DNA from: Patescibacteria group bacterium
GTDB lineage: Bacteria; Patescibacteriota; Gracilibacteria; UBA1369; JAHJTR01
Length of the DNA: 5,503 nt
Reading direction: 5' to 3'
Assembly (NCBI GenBank): GCA_018829865.1
Contig: JAHJTR010000059.1
Location: 1 to 5,503, forward strand
The notes below the pieces were generated by a model. It searched no databases and had not been told where the DNA came from. It was given only the letters and a program-made list of their open reading frames with translations. The stretch's first letter is position 1, and each line of letters starts with the position of its first letter. This document shows, in pieces, positions 1 to 4,674 of this stretch. A program made the translations under genes and the position numbers.

Positions 1-198
1 CTTTGTCTTAATGAGACGATGGCTGAATACTCCAAAAAACATAATAATGCGAATATTTTGTGCATGGGTGAGAGGATTATTGGGAGTGAGGTGGCGAAGC
101 GGATTTTGAAGACTTTTATTGAGACCAAGTTTGAGGGGGGGAGGCATGATCGGCGGCTTGAGAAGATTGAGGAGTTTGGGAGTGAGGATTTGAAATAA
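1..198 (+). CDS. rpiB: Ribose-5-phosphate isomerase B, C-terminal part (5' end outside window)
   Basis: RpiB interconverts ribose 5-phosphate and ribulose 5-phosphate in the cytoplasmic non-oxidative pentose phosphate pathway. Only the last 65 codons are visible, open from base 1 and ending at TAA 196-198. The fragment has the typical RpiB tail: an HNNANILCMGER segment (family pattern HN-ANxLxxGxR), then FIETKFEGGRHDRR and LEKIEEF, matching the conserved FEGGRHxRRxxKI end of the family. The catalytic Cys and substrate-binding N-terminal residues lie outside the window. It lies 5 bp upstream of the SagC-like gene, so read-through transcription is likely. Codons are rich in GAG, GGG and AAG and the GC content is clearly higher than in the following genes; 34 of the 60 bases in 121-180 are G or C. 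The other pentose-phosphate gene, rpe, lies beyond the TOMM cassette. Confidence 0.88.
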   Translation, partial: LCLNETMAEYSKKHNNANILCMGERIIGSEVAKRILKTFIETKFEGGRHDRRLEKIEEFGSEDLK

Positions 199-203
199 TA
201 ATT

Positions 204-1067
204 ATGGAGGGAAGTTTTGAAAAAATTAGGGATGATGTTTTTATTTATAGAATCAATAATGATTTTTTTATTCGACATGAAAATAATGTTTTTGAGATTG
301 AGGAAGCTGATGGAGAAAAATTAGTTAAATATATTAAAGCTTTTGAAGTGGGGATTGACCCTGAGGATTTTATAAAAAAAATTGAAGATGATGAGGTTTC
401 GGATTTTCAGATATTTTATGATTTTCTGAAAAATAGAGGTTTGATTGAAAGGGTGAGTTTGGATTATAGATCTGATGATTTAACTGTGGTATCTATGAAA
501 GTGGATTCAATAGGTGTTATTTGTGATGATTACTTGGAGTGTAAAAATGCTTTTGTTGATGAAATGATTGAGGTGTTTGCTAAAAACGGTTTGTCTAAAG
601 TGGTTGTTAATGATTTTGATTGTGATATTTGTGTTGTAATAAAAACAGAGAATATGGATGAACAGCGTTTAAAAATCATAAACGGTGATTTTTTTGAAAA
701 ACGAAAGAATTGGATATTGGTTGATGTTAGTATTGGTGGAGTTGTTACTATCGGGCCTTTGATTATCCCTGCAAAAACGCCGTGTTATGAATGTTTGTTT
801 ATGAGAAAAAAAATAAATAAGGATGTTATTACGCTACATGATGACTTTGCAAATAAGGTGTTTTTGAAAAAGGGGCAGCTTGATTGCAGGCAATTTCATA
901 ATGGCTTTGTAGCTAATATGGTTTGTGATTTTATTTGTAGATGTAAGGAGAAAAGAATGACTGATATGTTTGATAATGTTTTTTATGTGGATTTAGCAAA
1001 TTATGAAATTTGGAGAGAGCCTTTGTTGAAATTTCCATCTTGTAAGATTTGTAATTCCTTTAATTAG
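204..1067 (+). CDS. sagC: SagC-type TOMM leader-binding protein (RRE + E1-like, cyclodehydratase partner)
   Basis: This 287-residue protein is the expected partner that binds precursor leaders and hands them to the YcaO enzyme. Residues about 10-85 look like the winged-helix RiPP recognition element, with EIEEADGEKLVKYIKA followed by a helical part ending in FLKNRGLIERV. Residues about 100-200 form a degenerate ThiF/E1-like region starting DSIGVICDD and containing VTIGPLIIPAKTPCYECLFMR, which matches the family pattern GPLxxPxxxxCxxC. A second pair, C280 and C283 (SCKIC), sits at the C terminus, so C194/C197 and C280/C283 can form the structural zinc site of TOMM C-proteins. It is a stand-alone C-protein, with YcaO encoded separately downstream. 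ATG 204 was chosen because it is the first ATG after the rpiB stop; no good Shine-Dalgarno precedes it. Its last 4 bases overlap the tail of the convergent membrane gene. Very AT-rich: 11 of the 60 bases in 241-300 are G or C. Confidence 0.82.
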   Translation: MEGSFEKIRDDVFIYRINNDFFIRHENNVFEIEEADGEKLVKYIKAFEVGIDPEDFIKKIEDDEVSDFQIFYDFLKNRGLIERVSLDYRSDDLTVVSMKVDSIGVICDDYLECKNAFVDEMIEVFAKNGLSKVVVNDFDCDICVVIKTENMDEQRLKIINGDFFEKRKNWILVDVSIGGVVTIGPLIIPAKTPCYECLFMRKKINKDVITLHDDFANKVFLKKGQLDCRQFHNGFVANMVCDFICRCKEKRMTDMFDNVFYVDLANYEIWREPLLKFPSCKICNSFN

Positions 1068-1354
1068 AGAAAAATCCTTTTGACAATGAGGATGTTTCCG
1101 TATAGTAGATATATTGTAAAGAAAAAATTGAATAAAAAAAATCCTGCCCATAGTGTGTAATCTCTTTTGTAGAGAATTATATTTATTATTAGTAATGCGA
1201 ATAAAAAGTAGCTGGCAAGATAGTGGATATTTGCTATTGATTCTAAATCTGTTGGCCATTTGTAGTTATAATGGGTTTTTAAAATTGCCCAAATTGTATA
1301 GATTATGAGTGCTGTAAATATGCCTGATATAAATTTTTTTGTTTCTTTGTTCAT
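1064..1354 (-). CDS. Small three-helix membrane protein of unknown function, antisense to the cassette
   Basis: I do not recognise this family. The 96-residue product starts MNKETKKF and has three hydrophobic segments at about residues 10-27, 44-61 and 67-85, with a polar loop around residues 28-43 (KTHYNYKWPTDLESIAN) and a short basic tail (VKRIFL). The frame could extend upstream to an ATG at 1468, but that would overlap the well-supported precursor gene at 1431, so ATG 1354 is preferred. It converges on the SagC-like gene with a 4-bp tail overlap and diverges from the first precursor gene. Without it there would be a 363-bp gap inside the cassette. The membrane-protein composition and filled gap argue that it is real, but no homology supports it. 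A role as an immunity or accessory membrane protein for the TOMM product is possible but is inferred from position only. Confidence 0.58.
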   Translation of the reverse strand: MNKETKKFISGIFTALIIYTIWAILKTHYNYKWPTDLESIANIHYLASYFLFALLIINIILYKRDYTLWAGFFLFNFFFTIYLLYGNILIVKRIFL

Positions 1355-1364
1355 TGTTGGGTAT

Positions 1365-1370
1365 ATTATC
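1365..1370 (-). promoter_or_regulatory. Possible -10 element for the small membrane gene
   Basis: Read on the minus strand this is GATAAT, one mismatch from TATAAT, preceded by CT and lying 10 nt before ATG 1354. Transcription starting about 7 nt downstream would give an almost leaderless mRNA. No good -35 hexamer was seen at the usual spacing, and AT-rich DNA gives such matches by chance. Confidence 0.25.
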
Positions 1371-1378
1371 AGTAGTTG

Positions 1379-1396
1379 ATTTATTTTGAAATAAAT
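1379..1396. promoter_or_regulatory. 18-bp perfect palindrome in the divergent intergenic region (possible operator)
   Basis: The arms ATTTATTT (1379-1386) and AAATAAAT (1389-1396) are perfect inverted complements around a 2-bp centre. The site is central in the 76-bp region between the minus-strand membrane gene and the first precursor gene and overlaps the proposed -35 of the latter, where a repressor could act on both genes. All bases but one are A or T, so chance is a real alternative. Confidence 0.35.
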
Positions 1397-1413
1397 TTGG
1401 TTATGAAAATACT
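1386..1413 (+). promoter_or_regulatory. Weak candidate promoter for the precursor operon
   Basis: TTGAAA (1386-1391) could be a -35 element and AATACT (1408-1413) a -10 element, separated by 16 bp. Transcription would start near 1420, about 10 nt before ATG 1431. The match is only moderate. The alternative is read-through from rpiB and the SagC-like gene, because no terminator was seen between them. Confidence 0.3.
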
Positions 1414-1430
1414 TGTTAACTAGAAATGTA

Positions 1431-1901
1431 ATGAAGATTGTTCCAAAAAAGAATAGTTTTGAAAACAAAAATTTGAAGTCGGTAACATTTTATCATAGTG
1501 CACCTTGTGCTTGTTGTTGTTGCTGCTGCTGTGTTTTGGCGCCACTTGGAAATTTGGGGGCGGAGATTATAGTGAAAAGGAAATATAAATATAAGGGGTC
1601 TTTATTAAAGCATACAGTTATGAATATTGTTTCAGCGTTGTTCGCTTTTGGTTTGTTCTTACTGGTAGCATATGTAATAGATAGTTTTGGTGTGGATCCT
1701 GGCTCTAATTTGGTTGTTTCTGGTTTATTTTCAGTATTTTTTTATTCATTACTTATTTTTTTATATACGGAATATTGGATGGGTAAAAAATCGGGAAAAC
1801 GTGTTATGACTGCTACGATATTAAATGTTGTGTTATCACTTTTATTTATGGGGGTTTTGTCTGTGGTTTCGACGTGTGTGTTTTTCTTTTTTGATAAATA
1901 G
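1431..1901 (+). CDS. Candidate TOMM precursor 1: leader, poly-Cys tract and C-terminal membrane domain
   Basis: Probable substrate of the SagB/C/D-type enzymes. The 156-residue product has a leader (residues 1-25) that matches its downstream paralogue as MKIxPxKNxFENxNxKxxTF. A cysteine tract follows: C26, A27, then C28-C34. Next come V35 and the shared LAPLG motif (36-40), a basic linker (about 41-63), and three membrane segments at about 65-84, 93-113 and 127-153. An in-frame ATG at 1413 would add six residues, but the alignment with the second precursor begins at ATG 1431, so that start was chosen. No clear Shine-Dalgarno is present. Known SagA-type precursors are short and lack a membrane domain, so this architecture is atypical. 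An uncleaved membrane-anchored product and a fusion to an immunity or export domain are both possible. The poly-Cys tract next to cyclodehydratase genes makes the precursor role likely. Metal binding is the main alternative. Confidence 0.72.
   Translation: MKIVPKKNSFENKNLKSVTFYHSAPCACCCCCCCVLAPLGNLGAEIIVKRKYKYKGSLLKHTVMNIVSALFAFGLFLLVAYVIDSFGVDPGSNLVVSGLFSVFFYSLLIFLYTEYWMGKKSGKRVMTATILNVVLSLLFMGVLSVVSTCVFFFFDK
1512..1532 (+). repeat. TGY trinucleotide repeat coding seven consecutive Cys (precursor 1)
   Basis: Seven tandem Cys codons, TGT and TGC mixed, encode residues C28-C34. A separate Cys codon lies at 1506-1508, before an Ala codon. Such a tract could change copy number by replication slippage without shifting the frame. 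Confidence 0.85.
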
Positions 1902-1913
1902 TTATTTAAATAA
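1902..1913. promoter_or_regulatory. 12-bp AT-only palindrome between the two precursor genes
   Basis: TTATTTAAATAA is perfectly self-complementary and lies directly after the stop of precursor 1, within the 20-bp all-A/T spacer before ATG 1922. Its half-sites TTATTT/AAATAA match the inner part of the palindrome at 1379-1396. It might be a regulatory site or simply an AT-rich unstructured translation initiation region. Confidence 0.25.
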
Positions 1914-1921
1914 AATAAAAT

Positions 1922-2455
1922 ATGAAAATTACACCTGTAAAAAACAATTTTGAAAATGATAATCCTAAGACAATCACTTTTTTTGTAGATTGTTGTTGTT
2001 GTTGTTGCTGTTGTCTTTTGGCACCATTAGGCACAATTCAGGCTGAGAATATTATAAGTAAGCGCAAAGATATAAAGATTAAAGGTGATTATATGGTGAG
2101 TAATAAAAAAAAGGGTCTAATAAATTTTGGCTTTATGTTATTGGCACTGATTATTGCATATGTGGTGTCTGTGATTTTTGATAGGTTATTTGTGGGTGAT
2201 TGTGAATTTGCTTGTTCTCTTACGAGGGTGTTGGAAAATAATGATGTATTATTTATTGCTGGTGGTGGAGTAATTTTGTATGTGTTCTTTTTATATTTAT
2301 ATACGGCTGTATGGGTGGATAGTAACGATAAAGGTGAAAGATTGCGGGTTACTGTAAAAGAGGCGGTTATTTCTTTGATGTTGGCTGCTGTTTGGGGTGT
2401 TATATCGTTGCCATTGGTTTATGGTATTATTATGTTAGTGCTTTCAATTTTTTAA
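1922..2455 (+). CDS. Candidate TOMM precursor 2: leader, poly-Cys tract and C-terminal membrane domain
   Basis: Tandem paralogue of the preceding gene, 177 residues. The leader (1-23) follows the shared pattern MKIxPxKNxFENxNxKxxTF, and eight uninterrupted cysteines (C24-C31) follow. LAPLG is at residues 33-37, then a basic linker (about 38-64) and three membrane segments at about 66-88, 107-129 and 146-174. The loop between the first two segments holds two more Cys (C94, C98). Leader, Cys tract and LAPLG are nearly the same in both proteins, whereas the membrane parts share layout more than sequence. This is what selection for recognition by a common enzyme complex would produce. The spacer to precursor 1 is 20 bp and the start lacks a Shine-Dalgarno. 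The gap to the YcaO gene is 27 bp, so one operon is likely. Precursor function is inferred from context; a Cys-rich metal-binding membrane protein is the alternative. Confidence 0.74.
   Translation: MKITPVKNNFENDNPKTITFFVDCCCCCCCCLLAPLGTIQAENIISKRKDIKIKGDYMVSNKKKGLINFGFMLLALIIAYVVSVIFDRLFVGDCEFACSLTRVLENNDVLFIAGGGVILYVFFLYLYTAVWVDSNDKGERLRVTVKEAVISLMLAAVWGVISLPLVYGIIMLVLSIF
1991..2014 (+). repeat. TGY trinucleotide repeat coding eight consecutive Cys (precursor 2)
   Basis: Eight tandem Cys codons, seven TGT and one TGC, encode C24-C31. The near-pure TGT run makes it a coding microsatellite that could gain or lose cysteines in frame. Confidence 0.87.
2081..2095 (+). promoter_or_regulatory. 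Possible internal ribosome binding site and start in precursor 2
   Basis: AAAGGTGAT (2081-2089) resembles the 3' half of the AGGAGGTGAT anti-SD complement and stands just before an in-frame ATG at 2093 (residue M58). Starting there would make a free 120-residue membrane protein without leader or Cys tract. This is a better Shine-Dalgarno match than the one at the gene's own start. Precursor 1 has an in-frame ATG at the equivalent place (1620, residue M64) but no similar site before it. Confidence 0.35.
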
Positions 2456-2482
2456 TTATTTCGAAGAGCTAGATCATTCAAT

Positions 2483-3793
2483 ATGTTTGTAGATTTTAAT
2501 AAAGTAATTGGGCGTCGTAATGGGATTGTTAACGAAATAATTGAGGCTTATGTGGATGATAATGAGCCGCAAGTTTATTCATTTGCTGGTAAACGTGGTT
2601 TTTTGCCTTGGGAAAGTGAGGATTTTGATACTCTTAATCTTTCCGGTGGTGGTGGGCTAACGAAATCAGAAGCACTTTTTAGTTGTTTGGGTGAGATTGC
2701 TGAACGATATTGTAGTAGTTTTATTAATTGTGATGAAGTAATAGAAGGGAGTTTTAATAGTCTTAAAAATGGGAATATACTCGTAGATCCTAATGATATT
2801 TGTTTGTTTTCTGATCAACAGCTTAAACGTGATAGATTTCCTTTTAAAAAATTCAACAGGGATTCAATGATTGAGTGGGTTCCTGCTTCTTCGTCTAAAC
2901 ATAAAAAAGATATTCTAATACCTTCATTTCTTACTTATTTGCCTTATGATTTTTTTGATAGGGGAGGATGTTATTGTCCCTCTAGTTCGACTGGTCTTTC
3001 TTGTGCTGCGAGTTTTAATGAAGCTTTTTTTAAAGGTTTGTTAGAGATTGTTGAACGCGATTCTTTTACTACTATGTGGATTAATCAGCTTGCACCACCC
3101 AAAATAGATATTTCAGGAATTGCTGAATTTAAAGAAATTCGAGAGAGATTTAAATTTGATGATATTGATTATAATATTTTTGATATTACTTCTGTATTTG
3201 GTGTTCCCTGTGTTGCTGCTTTTTGTTTTGGACAGGCTTCTTTTGGCTATACTGCTGCCTTAGGTTTAAGTTGTGCTCCAGATTATTACTCCGCGATAAA
3301 AAAAGCTTTGACTGAATGTGTTCAGGCCAGAGTTTCTGTTGCATTTCATCGTATGAAGGAACCTCAAAAAAAATATCGTGATGATTTTTTGGATGTGCTT
3401 GATTTTAAGGATCATTCCTATGTTTATGCTACTGATGAAAAACTAAAAAAACATGTAGATTTTTTGTGGAAATCAGATAGAACAGTTGATTTGCGTTCAT
3501 TGATTGATGATTTTGATAGCGCGAGTGTTAAACGTGAGACGCTGATTAATCGTTTTATTTCTAAGGGATTTGATGTGATGGTTAAGGATTTGACTACTTC
3601 AGATATTAAAAAAACAGGTTTGAATGTGGTTAGAGTTTTGGTGCCGGGTATGCAGTTTTTGCATGGTATTCACGCTTATCCTTTTTTGGGTAATCCTAGA
3701 ATATATAAACCGTCGGATTTGTTTGCTTGGTGTGATAATGTTGATTCGTGTGAAAATGATGTAGAAAATTTTCCTCCTCACTTACTAGGATAA
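2483..3793 (+). CDS. sagD: SagD-type YcaO cyclodehydratase
   Basis: The 436-residue YcaO enzyme uses ATP to phosphorylate backbone amides so that Cys (or Ser/Thr) side chains cyclise to azolines on the precursor. Conserved YcaO features are visible in order: GGGLTKSEALFSCLGEIAERY (residues 56-76, with E71, E74 and R75), the SSTGLSCAAS segment (168-177), FNEAFFKGLLEIVERD (178-193, with E180, E188 and E191), KKALTECVQAR (273-283, with E278 and Q281), and VVRVLVPGMQFLHG near 382-395. Length and layout fit a stand-alone D-protein, with the C-protein encoded separately upstream. The C terminus reads ENFPPHLLG rather than the usual PxPxP motif. ATG 2483 is kept because the N-terminal region matches family length; no strong Shine-Dalgarno precedes it. 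Four bases separate its stop from the dehydrogenase gene. The base composition is very AT-rich (12 of 60 G+C in 3121-3180). Confidence 0.92.
   Translation: MFVDFNKVIGRRNGIVNEIIEAYVDDNEPQVYSFAGKRGFLPWESEDFDTLNLSGGGGLTKSEALFSCLGEIAERYCSSFINCDEVIEGSFNSLKNGNILVDPNDICLFSDQQLKRDRFPFKKFNRDSMIEWVPASSSKHKKDILIPSFLTYLPYDFFDRGGCYCPSSSTGLSCAASFNEAFFKGLLEIVERDSFTTMWINQLAPPKIDISGIAEFKEIRERFKFDDIDYNIFDITSVFGVPCVAAFCFGQASFGYTAALGLSCAPDYYSAIKKALTECVQARVSVAFHRMKEPQKKYRDDFLDVLDFKDHSYVYATDEKLKKHVDFLWKSDRTVDLRSLIDDFDSASVKRETLINRFISKGFDVMVKDLTTSDIKKTGLNVVRVLVPGMQFLHGIHAYPFLGNPRIYKPSDLFAWCDNVDSCENDVENFPPHLLG
3787..3790 (+). promoter_or_regulatory. Shine-Dalgarno of the dehydrogenase gene
   Basis: AGGA lies 7 nt before ATG 3798 and overlaps the last codons of the YcaO gene. 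It is the clearest Shine-Dalgarno at a gene start in the window and supports translational coupling of the two enzymes. Confidence 0.5.
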
Positions 3794-3797
3794 TTAT

Positions 3798-4595
3798 ATG
3801 CGCGAAATAAAAGATGTTTTTAATAAGAAAGTGAATCATGAAAATGAGTTTGATGTAGCTGCTTTTTATCATGAGAATAGTGAATTTACTTGTTTGAATG
3901 TTGATTCGAAGTTGCAAAAGATTTCGGATTTTTATTTGCTTAAAAAAGATCCTTTAAATGTTACAAAGGATCTTTTTCCTTTTTGTGAAAAAGTTGAATT
4001 GCTAAAATTCAAGAAGAAATGGGATTTTTCTAATTTGAAGAAGCTTTTATTTAATAGGCGTACTCGCAGATCTTTTGCATTTAATAAGCTTAGTTTGCAA
4101 AAGATTTCGGATTTTTTGAATATGAGTTATGGTAGAAAAACTGTTGGTGATAATATTTTGTCTACTGTTCCGTCTGGTGGGGCTTTGTTCCCTATTCATC
4201 TGTATCTTTTTTCAATTAATACTGCTCTTGAAAATGGCATCTATCATTATTACTTCAAAAATAATTATTTGGATCAAATTAAGGTTGTTAAAAATATGGG
4301 GGATGATATTGGTAAATATTTGATGATAGAGAATTTGGAGTCAAAAGTTCCGCTGTATATTGTTTTTACTGCTGATCTTAGAGATGCTAGTTTGAAATAT
4401 GGAAATCGAGCATATAGATTTGCGTTGATTGAGGCTGGTCATATTGCCCAAAATATGAGTTTGATTGCTGAAAATATGAAATGGAATTCAACACTTTTGG
4501 GCGGATTTTTTGACAAGGATTTGGCGAAGATGATTGGAGTGAATTATAATTATGAGAAGCCAGTTTATGCGATAGCTTTGGGGGAAAGTGTTTGA
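3798..4595 (+). CDS. sagB: SagB-type FMN-dependent azoline dehydrogenase (nitroreductase fold)
   Basis: This 265-residue enzyme would oxidise thiazolines made by the YcaO enzyme to aromatic thiazoles, using FMN. Recognisable SagB/McbC features: FNRRTRRSFAFNKLSLQKISDFLN (85-108; R87, R88, R90, R91 in the FMN-phosphate region), TVPSGGALFPIHLYLF (123-138), GIYHYYFKNNYLDQIK (147-162), KYGNRAYRFALIEAGHIAQN (200-219) and LLGGFFDKDLAKMIGV (233-248). K200-Y201 correspond to the catalytic Lys-Tyr pair described for McbC, so the enzyme is predicted to be active. The gene starts 4 bp after the YcaO stop and ends at TGA, 79 bp before rpe. The N-terminal third holds a perfect hairpin and one copy of a 22-bp direct repeat whose second copy is in the same gene. 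A six-base overlap with a possible upstream start of rpe is not believed (see rpe). Confidence 0.9.
   Translation: MREIKDVFNKKVNHENEFDVAAFYHENSEFTCLNVDSKLQKISDFYLLKKDPLNVTKDLFPFCEKVELLKFKKKWDFSNLKKLLFNRRTRRSFAFNKLSLQKISDFLNMSYGRKTVGDNILSTVPSGGALFPIHLYLFSINTALENGIYHYYFKNNYLDQIKVVKNMGDDIGKYLMIENLESKVPLYIVFTADLRDASLKYGNRAYRFALIEAGHIAQNMSLIAENMKWNSTLLGGFFDKDLAKMIGVNYNYEKPVYAIALGESV
3912..3933 (+). repeat. 22-bp perfect direct repeat, copy 1 (within the dehydrogenase gene)
   Basis: Identical over 22 bases to 4095-4116. Both copies are in the same reading frame, 183 bp (61 codons) apart, and encode LQKISDF at residues 39-45 here. Confidence 0.8.
3943..3977 (+). repeat. Perfect 13-bp inverted repeat (hairpin) inside the dehydrogenase gene
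   Basis: AAAAAGATCCTTT (3943-3955) and AAAGGATCTTTTT (3965-3977) are exact reverse complements around a 9-base loop (AAATGTTAC). The transcript would form a stem with an A-run on the left and a U-run on the right, the outline of a bidirectional terminator. It lies in codons 49-60 of a continuous reading frame. The stem has only three G-C pairs, so its strength is uncertain. Confidence 0.6.
4095..4116 (+). repeat. 22-bp perfect direct repeat, copy 2 (within the dehydrogenase gene)
   Basis: Second copy of the repeat at 3912-3933, again encoding LQKISDF (residues 100-106). Here it falls in the family-typical LSLxxLSxLL-like segment after the Arg-rich FMN motif, so this is probably the ancestral copy. 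Confidence 0.8.
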
Positions 4596-4612
4596 TGTAG
4601 GGGGGATGTTTT

Positions 4613-4643
4613 TTGGATATTTAGTTTGTTATTATGTTATAAT
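4613..4643 (+). promoter_or_regulatory. Extended -10 promoter of rpe
   Basis: A perfect TATAAT (4638-4643) is preceded by TGT (4635-4637), making an extended -10 element. TTGGAT (4613-4618) is a weak -35 candidate with a 19-bp spacer. Transcription would begin near 4650, giving a leader of about 25 nt before GTG 4675. It lies in the 79-bp gap after the dehydrogenase gene, so rpe can be expressed independently of the TOMM operon. Confidence 0.6.
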
Positions 4644-4674
4644 GTTGGTGCATAATTATTCTAATTTTAATATC

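Noticed and set aside
993..1259. 88-codon minus-strand frame overlapping the SagC-like gene and the membrane gene
   Set aside because: It is a different frame from the membrane protein, crosses the end of a supported gene and shows no recognisable features.
1413..1430. Upstream ATG that would extend precursor 1 by six residues
   Set aside because: The alignment with precursor 2 begins at ATG 1431 (MKI-P-KN-FEN), and the extension overlaps the proposed -10 element.
1355..1468. Longer minus-strand start at 1468 for the small membrane protein
   Set aside because: It would run antisense through the precursor 1 leader and the whole divergent intergenic region; ATG 1354 is sufficient.
1506..2014. 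Cys-rich proteins as metallothionein-like metal binders
   Set aside because: Metallothioneins use spaced CxC and CC motifs, not an eight-Cys block after a conserved leader, and the neighbours are azole-forming enzymes. It is kept as the main alternative, not fully excluded.
3943..3977. The hairpin as a true gene-end terminator splitting the dehydrogenase gene
   Set aside because: The reading frame is continuous through it and the family motifs follow downstream; at most it could attenuate transcription.
4593..4655. TGA read as Gly or Trp (recoded lineages), extending the dehydrogenase to TAA 4653
   Set aside because: No gene in the window has an internal TGA, Trp is encoded by TGG, and the protein ends at the normal family length before this TGA.
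4588..4674. Upstream ATGs (4588, 4642) for a longer rpe product
   Set aside because: They add residues with no counterpart in the family, and the region carries a perfect extended -10 promoter. GTG 4675 gives the normal N terminus.
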